Part shown: piece after piece, positions 33,274 through 42,439 of the stretch
Position numbering within the stretch: position 1 is the first letter of the stretch
How the letters are laid out: every line of letters begins with the position of its first letter
Origin: Deinococcus phoenicis
GTDB taxonomy: Bacteria > Deinococcota > Deinococci > Deinococcales > Deinococcaceae
Reading direction: 5' to 3'
Assembly: GCF_000599865.1 (NCBI RefSeq)
Contig: NZ_JHAC01000026.1
Span: 23,786 to 87,785 of the forward strand
DNA: 64,000 nucleotides
The notes under the pieces: model-generated
Seen by the model: only the letters and a program-made list of their open reading frames with translations
What the model was told of the DNA's origin: nothing
Databases searched by the model: none
Position numbers and translations under genes: made by a program

Positions 33274-34260
33274 TCATCCGCGCTTCCCGGGCAGCAGGTG
33301 GGCCGCGGCCGACAGGATGGACTGGGTCTGGTGCAGGGTCCGGTACCGCCCGCTGGTCTTGCTGATGTGCGAGTAGGGCGTGAGGCGCGCACCGAAGCCC
33401 CGGAAGTACCCCTCGATGCTCTCGATCATCGAGCCCTGAAAGTCGAAGGCGATCTTGCGCCGCGCGGCGTAGTCCATGGCCTCCCAGATCAGCAGGGCCT
33501 GGGCACCACGAATCCGGAACTGGTCGGTGCGGCCATTGAGCAGACCGAAGAGGGTATGGTCGTCCCACACGAAGAAGTTCGCGGCGTGAACGCGGTCCTG
33601 GTCGTCGACGGCGAGGAGGATGGTGCCGGCCTGGCGCTGCCGGCAGGCCCCGTACGCCCGTTCTACCAGCGGCCGGGAGAACGGGAAGTGCTCGCCCTGC
33701 CGCTCGAAGGTCTGCCGGCACAGCTGCCACAGCTGCTCCACGTCCTCGCTTTCCCGCACCTCCAGCTGCTGCGTTCCCCGGTTCAGGTCCGCCCTCAGGT
33801 TGCTGTTCATGCGCCTGCGCATGGCGGGCAGATCGTCGACCCGCTCGAAGCGGTAGGTGTAGCGGGTGGTCTGGGAGAAGCCGCGCCAGTAGAAGGGCAG
33901 CCAGTTGTCGAGTTCGGGGGAGCAGTTCTGCTCGAAGAGGTCGAAGGGGGGGAGCTGATCGATCAGGGCACCGAGCCAGGCTTTGTGCTGGGCGAGGCGG
34001 CGGTCGTAGCGGTCACTGGAGTAGGCCAGCCAGGGACCGAGGGTGCGGCCGAGGGGGGGCTGGGTGAGGCGGGTGAGGCCGTGACGGCGGGAACGGACGA
34101 AGGGGAGGCGGGCGACGAGCAGGCCGTTCTCGTGGACCTGGACCTCGTCCCAGGCGTGAGGGGCGACGGCGTCGAGCCACCACGCCGTCTGGAACAGCGA
34201 CGGGTGCATGGCCGCCAGGGGGCGGTCCTCCACCTGTGGGGCCGGCCCGGGTCCGGTCAT
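33274..34260 (-). CDS. FemAB-like GNAT acyltransferase, copy A
   Basis: A 328-residue protein of the GNAT/FemAB-related group (BioF2-like acetyltransferase domain) that adds acyl or aminoacyl groups to sugars or lipid-linked precursors. Visible blocks are WWLDAVAPHAWDEV near the N terminus, LPFYWRGFSQTTRYTY, and the C-terminal FQGSMIESIEGYFRGFGA. The ATG at 34260 has GGGGAG upstream and overlaps the stop of copy B as ATGA. Copy B is clearly paralogous, so a tandem duplication is indicated. The acyl donor and acceptor are unknown. Confidence 0.85.
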   Translation of the reverse strand: MTGPGPAPQVEDRPLAAMHPSLFQTAWWLDAVAPHAWDEVQVHENGLLVARLPFVRSRRHGLTRLTQPPLGRTLGPWLAYSSDRYDRRLAQHKAWLGALIDQLPPFDLFEQNCSPELDNWLPFYWRGFSQTTRYTYRFERVDDLPAMRRRMNSNLRADLNRGTQQLEVRESEDVEQLWQLCRQTFERQGEHFPFSRPLVERAYGACRQRQAGTILLAVDDQDRVHAANFFVWDDHTLFGLLNGRTDQFRIRGAQALLIWEAMDYAARRKIAFDFQGSMIESIEGYFRGFGARLTPYSHISKTSGRYRTLHQTQSILSAAAHLLPGKRG

Positions 34261-35162
34261 GATGTTCTCCCCAGGCCGAGGGCTTCCAGGGCGCGCCGAC
34301 GCCCGCTGGTCTTGGTGACGCGCGAGTAGGGCGTGAGGTGCGCGCCGAAGCCCCGCAGGAAGCTCTCGACACTCTCGATCATCGAGCCGTGAAAGTCGAA
34401 GGCGAGGCCCAGCCGGGCGGCATGTTCGATCTCGTGCCAGAGCAGCAGGCCCGGTGCCCCGGCGTTGCGGAACCGGAAGTCCCGGCCGCGTGCCAGCGCG
34501 TACATGCAGTGGTCGTCCCAGACGTAGAAATCCACGGCGTGAACGCGCTCCTGTTCGTCCACGGCGATCAGGATCCGGCCCGCCTGCCGCTGCTGGCAGG
34601 CCCGGTAGGCCCGTTCGATCACCTGGGGGCGCAACGCAAAGGGGGTGGCGTGGTGCTGGTACGTCTGCTGAAGAATCCGGCACAGCTGCTCCACGTCGTC
34701 GCTTTCCCGCACCTCCAGCTGCTTGGCGGCGCGGCTCAGGTCCGAACGCAACCCTTTTTTGAGGTCGCGGCGGACCTGATCCAGAGGGTCCAGGCTCTCG
34801 AAGCGGTAGGTGTAGTGGGTGGTCTGCGAGAAGCCGCGCCAGTAGAAAGGCAGCCAGTTGCCGAGGTCGGTGGAAAAGGACTGCGCGAACCGATCGAAGG
34901 GCGGCAGCCGGTCGATCAGGGTGCAGAGCCGCTCCTTGTGCTGGGCCAGGTGACGGCCCTGCCGCTCGCCCGGGTCCGCCAGCCAGGGACCCAGCCGGGG
35001 GCACAGCATGGGCTGGGTGAGGGTCCTCAGGCCGTAGCGCGCGCGGCACTGAAAGGGCCAGCGGGCGACGAGCTGGCCGCCCTCGTGGAGCTGCACCTCG
35101 TCCCAGGCGTGGGGAGCGACGGCGTCGAGCCACCAGGGCAGCTGGAAGATCATTTCACGCAT
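34257..35162 (-). CDS. FemAB-like GNAT acyltransferase, copy B
   Basis: A 301-residue paralogue of copy A with the same landmarks (WWLDAVAPHAWDEVQLHEGG, LPFYWRGFSQTTHYTY, FHGSMIESVESFLRGFGA). It is shorter at both ends than copy A. AAGGG lies 9 nt before the ATG at 35162, which overlaps the end of the flippase gene by 8 bp. Divergence between the copies is strongest in the middle, suggesting different substrates, for example two positions on one repeat unit, or successive acyl groups; this is inference. Confidence 0.85.
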   Translation of the reverse strand: MREMIFQLPWWLDAVAPHAWDEVQLHEGGQLVARWPFQCRARYGLRTLTQPMLCPRLGPWLADPGERQGRHLAQHKERLCTLIDRLPPFDRFAQSFSTDLGNWLPFYWRGFSQTTHYTYRFESLDPLDQVRRDLKKGLRSDLSRAAKQLEVRESDDVEQLCRILQQTYQHHATPFALRPQVIERAYRACQQRQAGRILIAVDEQERVHAVDFYVWDDHCMYALARGRDFRFRNAGAPGLLLWHEIEHAARLGLAFDFHGSMIESVESFLRGFGAHLTPYSRVTKTSGRRRALEALGLGRTS

Positions 35163-36456
35163 GCTTGGTTCCCTTGATCCCGCGCAACACGACGTAGCGG
35201 CTGAGACCGACCAGCAGGAGATAGGAAAGGAGCTGGCCCAGAGCATAGCCCACCACGGCGGCGCGTGCGGAAAGCTGAAGGGCGTGCGCGAGGTACAGCG
35301 GCGCGAGGACGGCCACGAAGCGCGTGACGTCCCACCACAGGTGCATCTCCAGCCGCTCGGTCACGGTAAAGATCGACGTGAGGGGCGAGGACATCAGGCG
35401 GAAGACCGCCGCCGGGGCCAGAATCTGCGCGTACACCCCCGCCTCGCGCCAGCTTTCACCGAAGACCAGCGCGAAGACGGAAGGGGCCAGCAGCATGATC
35501 GCCAGGGTGGGCAGGGCGCTCAACAGCAGCAGCTTGAATGTCAGGGAGGCGTGCAGCCGCGCGAGTGCCTGCGGGTCCTGGTGAACCAATTGCGCCGCCT
35601 GCCCGAAAAAGACGTTGCCGATGGCGTTGCCGATCACGTTCATCGGCAGCCCCAGGACGCGCTCGGTCAGAAACAGCCACCCCACCGTCTGGCTGCCGTA
35701 CAGGGCGGCGAAGATGATGGGCGGATAATGCAGCCCGATCCCGTTGAAGAGCGCGGAGACGCTGGACACCAGCGGAAAGCGCCGGTAGCGGACCGCCATC
35801 CGGACCATGCCCGCCACGTTCAGGCCGTGCAGGAAGCGGCGCGGCACGGCAGAGCGCCACAGCGACAGCACGCCGCTGGTCCGGCCCACGATGTCCCCGG
35901 TCAGCAGGCCCCACGGCCCGGCGTGCAGCAGGCCCAGCAGGGCCTGCGTCACGAGCGCGCTCAGCCCCTGTTGCACCCGGGTGCGGGCCAGCGCGGGAAA
36001 AAGCTGCTGGCGCAACACCCACAGGCTCATCACCTGGTAGGTGCCCGCAAAGATCAGGCCGACGGGCAGCAACCACAGGTAGGGGCGCAGGGCGGGCAGG
36101 TTGGCCCAGCGCACGAGCGGCCCGCCGAACAGCAGAATGATCAGCCCCACCAGCCCGCTGAGGACCAGCAGCGTGACGAGCGACAGCGCGAGCAGGTGCA
36201 GGGCGTCTTCCTCCTCGGCGGGCAGGGGGATGGCTTCCTGGTACTGCAAACTGATGCTGGGCAGCAGCACCGACAGCAGCGAGGCATACAGCGCGAGCAA
36301 ACCGAAGTCGCCCGGCAGATACAGCCGCGTGAGCAGCGGCGAGGCGAGGATGCTGATCGCCTGCCCCACGGCGGTGCCGCCCGCCAGCAGGGCCACGCTG
36401 CGCGCAAAGCGGCTGCGGGGCAAGAGCCGCTTGAGGGGCGCGCCCCACGCGCTCAT
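35155..36456 (-). CDS. Oligosaccharide flippase (Wzx-like)
   Basis: A 433-residue membrane protein with 12-14 predicted helices and the N-terminal family pattern ALLAGGTAVGQAISILASPL followed by LLTRLYLPGDFGLLALY. It belongs to the MOP/MATE superfamily polysaccharide transporters that flip undecaprenyl-diphosphate-linked repeat units to the outer face. The ATG at 36456 overlaps the aminotransferase stop (ATGA). Together with the Wzy-like and Wzz-like genes it defines a Wzx/Wzy-dependent assembly route. Confidence 0.93.
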   Translation of the reverse strand: MSAWGAPLKRLLPRSRFARSVALLAGGTAVGQAISILASPLLTRLYLPGDFGLLALYASLLSVLLPSISLQYQEAIPLPAEEEDALHLLALSLVTLLVLSGLVGLIILLFGGPLVRWANLPALRPYLWLLPVGLIFAGTYQVMSLWVLRQQLFPALARTRVQQGLSALVTQALLGLLHAGPWGLLTGDIVGRTSGVLSLWRSAVPRRFLHGLNVAGMVRMAVRYRRFPLVSSVSALFNGIGLHYPPIIFAALYGSQTVGWLFLTERVLGLPMNVIGNAIGNVFFGQAAQLVHQDPQALARLHASLTFKLLLLSALPTLAIMLLAPSVFALVFGESWREAGVYAQILAPAAVFRLMSSPLTSIFTVTERLEMHLWWDVTRFVAVLAPLYLAHALQLSARAAVVGYALGQLLSYLLLVGLSRYVVLRGIKGTKHA

Positions 36457-37559
36457 GCCAGGGCCGCCCCCAGCGCCCGGGTCACCCGCGCCTGTACGCC
36501 GGGGGCGATGGTCGGCCAGATGGGCAGGCTGAGCACCTCCCGCGCCCGGGCGGCGCTGTGGGGCGCAGCGGCATACTGCCCCCGGTAGACCGGCAACTGG
36601 TCCTGCGGTACCGGGTAATACACCATGGTCGCGATGCCCGCCCCGTCCAGCTCGCGCTGCACCGCGTCGCGGTCGGCGTGGGGAAGACGCACGGTGTACT
36701 GGTGAAAGACGTGGCCGGGCGTGACCGCCGGGGCGAGGACCCCCGGCACGTCGCGGAGCAGTTCGCCGTAGCGCGCCGCGGCCTCCCGGCGGCCCTGGTT
36801 CCAGGCGTCCACGTGCGGCAGCTTGACCCGCAGCAGCGCCGCTTGCAGGGTGTCCAGGCGCGAGTTGTAGCCCAGCACCTCGTTGTGGTACTTGCGGCGT
36901 GACCCGTGCGCCCGCAGCATCCGGGCCGTCCCGGCCACCGCATCGTCGTCCGTGACCAGCAGGCCGCCGTCCCCGAAGGCCCCCAGGTTCTTGCTGGGAA
37001 AGAAGGAATAGGCCCCGACGCTTCCGAAGGTGCCGGTGTGCCTGCCCCGAACCCGTGCCCCGAACGACTGCGCGCAGTCCTCGATCACGTGCAGGTCATG
37101 GTCACGCGCCAGGACCAGGATCTCGTCTATGGCGCAGGGTTGGCCGTACAGATGCACCGGCATGATCGCCCGGGTCCGTTCCGTGATCTGCTCGCGCACC
37201 CGGTCCGGGTCCAGTTGGAAGCTGTCCGGGCCGATGTCCGCGAAGACCGGTCTGGCCCCCACGGCCGAGATGCTCTCGGCGGTCGCGAAAAACGAGAACG
37301 GCGTGGTGATCACCTCGTCGCCGGGGCCGATCCCCAGGGCGCGCAGGCCGATCACCAGCGCGTCGGTGCCGGAGTTCACGCCGACCGCGTGCTTCACGCC
37401 CAGATAAGCGGCGGCCTCCTGCTCGAAGGCCGCCACGTCCGGCCCCATGATCAGGGCACCGGACCGCAAGACGCGCTGCACGGCGGCATTGAGTTCGTCC
37501 CACAGCGCGTCGATTTCGGGGCTGAGGTCGAGGACGGGGATGCGCTCTGTGGTGGTCAC
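36453..37559 (-). CDS. wbpE: DegT/DnrJ/EryC1 aminotransferase, WbpE-like
   Basis: A 368-residue PLP-dependent sugar aminotransferase. The cofactor lysine lies in [15 protein letters not shown], with [12 protein letters not shown] and [20 protein letters not shown] typical of the family. In the WbpA/B/E/D set it converts UDP-3-keto-GlcNAcA to the 3-amino sugar, using glutamate as donor. GTG 37559 is chosen because GGAGG lies 5 nt upstream and it overlaps the WbpD stop as GTGA; the frame extends further upstream only in shadow sequence. The WbpE assignment rests mainly on the gene neighbourhood. Confidence 0.87.
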   Translation of the reverse strand: MTTTERIPVLDLSPEIDALWDELNAAVQRVLRSGALIMGPDVAAFEQEAAAYLGVKHAVGVNSGTDALVIGLRALGIGPGDEVITTPFSFFATAESISAVGARPVFADIGPDSFQLDPDRVREQITERTRAIMPVHLYGQPCAIDEILVLARDHDLHVIEDCAQSFGARVRGRHTGTFGSVGAYSFFPSKNLGAFGDGGLLVTDDDAVAGTARMLRAHGSRRKYHNEVLGYNSRLDTLQAALLRVKLPHVDAWNQGRREAAARYGELLRDVPGVLAPAVTPGHVFHQYTVRLPHADRDAVQRELDGAGIATMVYYPVPQDQLPVYRGQYAAAPHSAARAREVLSLPIWPTIAPGVQARVTRALGAALA

Positions 37560-38149
37560 GGGAGCCTCCGGATTTCGGTGTCGCTGATCTTCTGGTACGT
37601 GTGCCCGGCGCTGTCGGTCACGGTGGCCGCGCCGCTGAAGTCGAGGATGTCGCCGTAAGCACTCATCCAGCCCACCTGCCGGGCGGGCACGCCCGCGACG
37701 ACGGCGTAGGCGGGCACGTCCCGCGTCACCACCGCGCCCGCCGCCACAAAGGCCCCCTCGTGCAGCGTGACACCGCAAACGATGGTCGCGTTGGCCCCGA
37801 TGCTCGCCCCACGTTTCACGCGCGTGGCCGCGTAGTCCGCGCGGGTGTTGCGCGGAAACTCGCTGCGCGGCGTGCGGACGTTGGTAAAGACCATGCTCGG
37901 CCCGCAGAACACGTAGTCTTCGAGAATCACGCCCTCGTACACGCTCACGTTGTTCTGAATCTTCACGCCGTGGCCGACCGTGACCCCGCCCGCGATCATC
38001 ACGTTCTGCCCGAGCGAGCAGTTCTCCCCGATCACGGCGCCGGACATCACGTGGCTGAAGTGCCAGATTCTGGTCCCGTGGCCGATGCTGGCCCCGTCGT
38101 CCACGTAGGCGCTCTCGTGTGCGAAGTACGGCAGCTGTGTTGTGGTCAT
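37556..38149 (-). CDS. wbpD: Left-handed beta-helix N-acetyltransferase, WbpD-like
   Basis: A 197-residue hexapeptide-repeat acetyltransferase ([20 protein letters not shown] and onward; [20 protein letters not shown]). It matches UDP-2-acetamido-3-amino-2,3-dideoxyglucuronate N-acetyltransferases, which use acetyl-CoA to finish UDP-GlcNAc(3NAc)[21 protein letters not shown] at the N terminus is characteristic. It overlaps both neighbours by 4 bp. Length equals that of Pseudomonas WbpD and Bordetella WlbB. Confidence 0.9.
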   Translation of the reverse strand: MTTTQLPYFAHESAYVDDGASIGHGTRIWHFSHVMSGAVIGENCSLGQNVMIAGGVTVGHGVKIQNNVSVYEGVILEDYVFCGPSMVFTNVRTPRSEFPRNTRADYAATRVKRGASIGANATIVCGVTLHEGAFVAAGAVVTRDVPAYAVVAGVPARQVGWMSAYGDILDFSGAATVTDSAGHTYQKISDTEIRRLP

Positions 38150-39096
38150 ACCTTGACCCGCCCCCCGAGTTGTGCCGAGATCTGTTCCATCAGCCCGACC
38201 ACCGCCAGACCCTGCGCGCCGTCACTGCGCGGGGTGCCCCGGGTCCGGACACACTCGGTGAAGTGCTGGAGTTCCAGGCGCAGCGGCTCGCCCGCCCCCT
38301 GCATCAGGAGTTCCTGGCCCTCGTCACGGACGCTGCCGTCAGGCAGGCCATAGGCGCGGTGCAGGGTCACGGTCTGGGCCAGTTCATCGTAGACCAGGGC
38401 GCCGCGCGTGGCGAGCGCGACCAGGCGGCGCTCCTTGTACGGCCACAGCCAGCTCACCGTGAGGTGGGCCTGTACGCCGCCGGGGTAGCGCAGATGCACC
38501 GCCACCTCGTCCTCTCTGCCGGGCGCGGTGACGCACTGCCCCACGGCCTGCACGCCGCAGGGGGCCTCGCCCACCAGATGGGCGAAGACCGCCAGATCAT
38601 GCACCCCCAGGCTGAACAGCGCGTTTTCCTGCTGGCGGATGGTGCCGAGGTTGCGCCGCACCTGATGCAGCGCGTACAGCTCGCCCGCCTCGCCGCCCTC
38701 CAGAAACTGCCTGAGAAACTGCACGGCGGGCTGATACAGCAGCAGGTGGCCGACCATCAGCACCCGCCCCAGCCCCGCCGCGAGCCGGGTCAGCTCGGCG
38801 GCCTCGGCGGCGCTCACGGTCATCGGCTTCTCGACGAACACGTCCTTGCCCGCCAGCAGCGCGTCCCGGGCGATGCGGAAGTGCGTGGCGGCGGGCGTGG
38901 CGATGGCCACCGCGTCGAGGGGGCGCTCCAGCAGGTCGAGGTGGTGCGCGAACAGCTCCGCGCCGGGGTGCCGCGCATGGACGGCGGCCCGCAACGCCTC
39001 GTCCGGCTCGGCCACCGCCGCCAGCACGCCCAGCCCGTCCAGGGTGGCGACCACGTTCCTGCCCCAGCGCCCGGCCCCGATGGCCCCGATTCTCAT
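38146..39096 (-). CDS. wbpB: Gfo/Idh/MocA oxidoreductase, WbpB-like
   Basis: A 316-residue NAD-dependent oxidoreductase with an N-terminal Rossmann fold ([18 protein letters not shown]), [15 protein letters not shown] with the conserved EKP lysine, and [15 protein letters not shown] carrying the catalytic His. In the WbpA/B/E/D pathway it oxidises C3 of UDP-GlcNAcA. Overlaps with wbpA and wbpD (ATGA both times) support the pathway assignment. Confidence 0.88.
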   Translation of the reverse strand: MRIGAIGAGRWGRNVVATLDGLGVLAAVAEPDEALRAAVHARHPGAELFAHHLDLLERPLDAVAIATPAATHFRIARDALLAGKDVFVEKPMTVSAAEAAELTRLAAGLGRVLMVGHLLLYQPAVQFLRQFLEGGEAGELYALHQVRRNLGTIRQQENALFSLGVHDLAVFAHLVGEAPCGVQAVGQCVTAPGREDEVAVHLRYPGGVQAHLTVSWLWPYKERRLVALATRGALVYDELAQTVTLHRAYGLPDGSVRDEGQELLMQGAGEPLRLELQHFTECVRTRGTPRSDGAQGLAVVGLMEQISAQLGGRVKV

Positions 39097-40418
39097 AGCA
39101 GGGTCACCCGGGGGCTGCTGAGGCCCCGTGTGGCGTAGCGCGTGTCCAGCACCAGCTGGGCGGTGTCGACCAGATGCGCGTAGTCCACGTCGCTGTGGTG
39201 GGTCGTGATGATCACCAGGTCGGCCCGTCCGAGTTCGGCGTCGGTCAGCTCCACGCTGCGCGCCTGCACGCCGTGGTCGTCGATGTCCGGCGTCCAGCGG
39301 TCATGAAAGTGGACGTCCGCCCCCGCCCGCCGCAGCAACCGGTAGACCTCCAGCGCCGGGGACTCGCGGTAGTCGTCGAGGTCGGGTTTGTAGGCCATGC
39401 CCATCAGCAGGATGCGCGAGCCTCGCAGCGGCTTGCGGGCGTCGTTCAGCACGCGCGCGGCCTTGTCCACCACGAATTCGGGCATCTTGCGGTTGACTTC
39501 CCCCGCCAGCGAGATGAAGTGGGTCTGGAAGTTGTACTCGCGCGCCTTCCATTCCAGATAGTGCGGGTCGAGCGGAATACAGTGCCCGCCCACGCCGGGG
39601 CCGGGGTAGAACGGCATGATGCCGAAGGGCTTGGTAAAGGCGGCGTCCAGCACCTCCCACACGCTCAGGCCCATCCGGTCGCACAGCAGGGCGATCTCGT
39701 TGGCGAGCGCGATATTCACCGCCCGGAAGGTGTTCTCGTACACCTTGACCATCTCCGCGACGGTCGCGCTGCTGACCGGCACCACGTGATCGATGGTCTG
39801 CCCGTAGAACTCCAGGGCCACGTCCAGGCTCTGCGCGTCGATGCCGCCCACCACCTTGTTGGTGTTCTTGGTGGTATAGCGCCTGTTGCCGGGGTCCACC
39901 CGTTCGGGCGAGTGCGCCAGAAAGAAGTCCACGCCCGCCTTCAGGCCGCTTTCTTCCAGCAGGGGCCGCATCACGTCCTGGGTGGTCCCGGGATAGGTCG
40001 TGGATTCCAGGCTGACGAGCTGGCCGGGTTGCAGGTGGGCGGCGATGTCGCGCGTCACGCTGCACACGTACTGGAGGTCGGGCGTCAGGTTGGTGTCGAG
40101 CGGGGTGGGCACGCAGATGACGATCACGTCGAGGTCACGCACCACCTCGAAGGCGGAGGTGGTCTCCACCAGGCCCCGCGCCACCACCTCCCGCAGGTCC
40201 TCGTCGTGCACGTCGCGGATGTAGTTGCGGCCCGCCGCGACCTGGGCCACGCGCCGGGGATTGCGGTCGATGCCGGTGACGTGAAACCCGACCTTGGCCT
40301 TCTCGACCAGAAAAGGCAAGCCGACGTAGCCCAGCCCCACCACACCGACCCGGGCTTCCCGCGCCTGGATCTTTTGCTTTAATGCCTGTGCCAGGTCCAC
40401 CGCTGTGGTCAGACTCAC
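39093..40418 (-). CDS. wbpA: Nucleotide-sugar 6-dehydrogenase, WbpA-like
   Basis: A 441-residue UDP-sugar dehydrogenase. NAD site VGVVGLGYVGLPFLVEKA, catalytic cysteine in GPGVGGHCIPLDPHYLEW, and the C-terminal sugar-binding Rossmann domain (RILLMGMAYKPDLDDYRESP). It oxidises the C6 hydroxyl of UDP-GlcNAc (or a related sugar) twice to give the uronic acid, first step of the pathway completed by the three following genes. Starts at GTG 40418 with AAGGAGG upstream. Confidence 0.93.
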   Translation of the reverse strand: MSLTTAVDLAQALKQKIQAREARVGVVGLGYVGLPFLVEKAKVGFHVTGIDRNPRRVAQVAAGRNYIRDVHDEDLREVVARGLVETTSAFEVVRDLDVIVICVPTPLDTNLTPDLQYVCSVTRDIAAHLQPGQLVSLESTTYPGTTQDVMRPLLEESGLKAGVDFFLAHSPERVDPGNRRYTTKNTNKVVGGIDAQSLDVALEFYGQTIDHVVPVSSATVAEMVKVYENTFRAVNIALANEIALLCDRMGLSVWEVLDAAFTKPFGIMPFYPGPGVGGHCIPLDPHYLEWKAREYNFQTHFISLAGEVNRKMPEFVVDKAARVLNDARKPLRGSRILLMGMAYKPDLDDYRESPALEVYRLLRRAGADVHFHDRWTPDIDDHGVQARSVELTDAELGRADLVIITTHHSDVDYAHLVDTAQLVLDTRYATRGLSSPRVTLL

Positions 40419-40451
40419 TGGGGCCTCCTTGGAAGGTGGGGCGAGGAACGG

Positions 40452-41711
40452 TCAGCGTGCGCCGAAGCCGGTCAGGATGGTGGTGAAGGTCTTGAGAACG
40501 ATGCGGGCGTCCAGCCAGAACGAGAAGTGTTTGATGTAATAGACGTCATACCGCAGTTTGTCGGTGGTGGCGCCCGCATCTGCCGTATAGCCCTGCATGA
40601 CCTGCGCCCAGCCGGTGATGCCGGGGCGGACCCAGTGCCGGACCGGGTAGAGGCGGATATCCCGGTTGAACTGCTCGACGAAGGCGCGCTGCTCGGGCCG
40701 GGGACCGATGATGCTCATCTCGCCGCGCAGCACGTTCCAGAACTGCGGAAGCTCGTCCAGCCGGAACCTGCGCAGCACCCGGCCCACCCGGGTCACGCGG
40801 GCGTCCCCGCAGGTGGCGAAGGCGGCCCCACCCTGTTCCGAGTCCGGGCGCATGGTCCTGAATTTCACCATCCGGAACAGCAGACCGTTCTGGCCGACCC
40901 GCTCCTGCCAGAACAGCACCGGGCGGCCACTGTCGAGCAGCACCACCAGCGCCACGAGACCGACCAGCGGCAGCAGCAGGGGCAGCGCCAGCAGCGTGGC
41001 CAGGCGGTCCACCACCGCCTTGACCCAGAGGTACGAGGACCGGAAGGGCACGTCGCCCAGCCGGCCGCCGTGCAGGTACTCCACCGACACGTGCCCGCTC
41101 AGTTCCTCGCGCAGGCTCGCCAGCGTGCAGGTGGGAATGCTCGCCGCATCCGCGTGCATCAGCAGCTCGACCCACTCGCCGGGCAGCGCCCGCAAGGGAT
41201 GGATCAGCAGTTCGTCCAGTTCCTCCAGGGCCACCTGTTGGGGAACGCTGAGAAGGACGTAGCGGACCTCCGGCCCCTGGGGCAGCGTCCCTTCCAGACC
41301 CGGCAGGACGCCGATGACCCGGACGGGCGCGAGACGGCGCAGGACGAAGCGGGCGCTGAACAGGACCAGTGCCCAGCCCAGCGTGACGGTCAGCAGGAAG
41401 GCCAGCGGCAGCGGATGCCCGGTCAGCAGCAGCAGGACCAGACTGAGGGCCAGGGCAAACAGCGGCATGACCACCGACTCGAAGTACCGGTGGGTTCTCA
41501 GGCCCACGGCGTTGCCCCGCAGCGTGCCCCAGGCGACCCAGGCCGCCATGATCCAGTTGCTGTCGGCCAGCACGGCGGTATCCCGGGGCAGCAGCGGCGC
41601 GGCCACCAGCCCGAGCAGCAGCGGGGCACTCATGTCCACAACAGCGAGGACAGCCATCAGGTGCGACCGGTAGAACGCCTGCTGTGTGGGTTGGAGCCGT
41701 TCGGTGACCAC
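40452..41711 (-). CDS. Initiating polyprenyl-phosphate sugar transferase
   Basis: A 419-residue membrane protein: four or five N-terminal helices, a divergent cytosolic region, another hydrophobic segment (about residues 240-262) and the bacterial sugar transferase domain (ERVGQNGLLFRMVKFRTM, FRLDELPQFWNVL, GEMSIIGPRPE). It moves a sugar-1-phosphate onto undecaprenyl phosphate, starting each repeat unit. First gene of the long minus-strand operon; GTG 41711 with GGAGGAG upstream. It ends 33 bp before wbpA. Confidence 0.93.
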   Translation of the reverse strand: MVTERLQPTQQAFYRSHLMAVLAVVDMSAPLLLGLVAAPLLPRDTAVLADSNWIMAAWVAWGTLRGNAVGLRTHRYFESVVMPLFALALSLVLLLLTGHPLPLAFLLTVTLGWALVLFSARFVLRRLAPVRVIGVLPGLEGTLPQGPEVRYVLLSVPQQVALEELDELLIHPLRALPGEWVELLMHADAASIPTCTLASLREELSGHVSVEYLHGGRLGDVPFRSSYLWVKAVVDRLATLLALPLLLPLVGLVALVVLLDSGRPVLFWQERVGQNGLLFRMVKFRTMRPDSEQGGAAFATCGDARVTRVGRVLRRFRLDELPQFWNVLRGEMSIIGPRPEQRAFVEQFNRDIRLYPVRHWVRPGITGWAQVMQGYTADAGATTDKLRYDVYYIKHFSFWLDARIVLKTFTTILTGFGAR

Positions 41712-42439
41712 GGTGTGTCTGCTCCTCCATTCTCATGTTCCCGCCGCCAGGGGGGCCGGGACAGCCGCTGAATAGGGGCCAGCGGCCCAGGCCCGAACAG
41801 TCAGGCCCACCCGGTCACGGCTCACGGCAACAGGGTCCTGAACGTTCTGCCTCGCGCAAGGCTTGTTTTTACCAGGAAGGCGTGAAATCGCGGGTCCAGC
41901 GGTGCCCCGTGTTTCTGTGAAAAGTGTGGAAGCTGCGCCGAAGGGCGGGCGGAGCGACAAGTGGGAGTGGGCGAGCTATGTCCGGGCCTCCGGGTCTTTC
42001 AGGATTTCTGCCGCTGCCCTCACTTCCGGAGGGAGGCACGGCGGGAAAGGAGAAAGAGAAAGCGTAATGTTGCTGTCCCTGGCGTCTGGGCGGACAATGC
42101 GGCTGGAACACGGACCTGGGTGATACCGTCACCTTGCTGGCTGCCTGCCCTTGGGTCTCACCTCACAGAACACACCGGCACAGTGTTAAAAATCTCATAG
42201 ATTTCCGGTTAGATAAATCGTAAGAGCGCAGGATGAATCTCAAATGAGAAATCTGATGCTTGTACCCTGTTTATGCACCTGGGAGCGTTGGAGCCTTCTG
42301 CTGCGGGCTGGAGCGGCTGCCGAACATCCCGATGAGCGCACGGCTGGGAGAAAGCGCGACCCAGTTGCACCCGGGTCGCGCTGTCCTGCTGTCTGGTGCC
42401 TGTCGGAGAGCACGTGAAGTCCGCCCCACCGGGGCCAGG
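41712..42439. other. 728-bp gene-free stretch upstream of the polysaccharide operon
   Basis: It must contain the operon promoter on the minus strand. The most AT-rich part is about 42180-42260, with a short CTCAAATGAG palindrome near 42239, but no clear -35/-10 pair was picked out. Frames of 60-90 codons in this stretch lack ribosome-binding sites. The NagZ gene ends into it from the right. Confidence 0.5.

Noticed and set aside
41863..42123. 86-codon frame upstream of the polysaccharide operon
   Set aside because: No ribosome site, overlaps the expected promoter region, and no similarity to known proteins.
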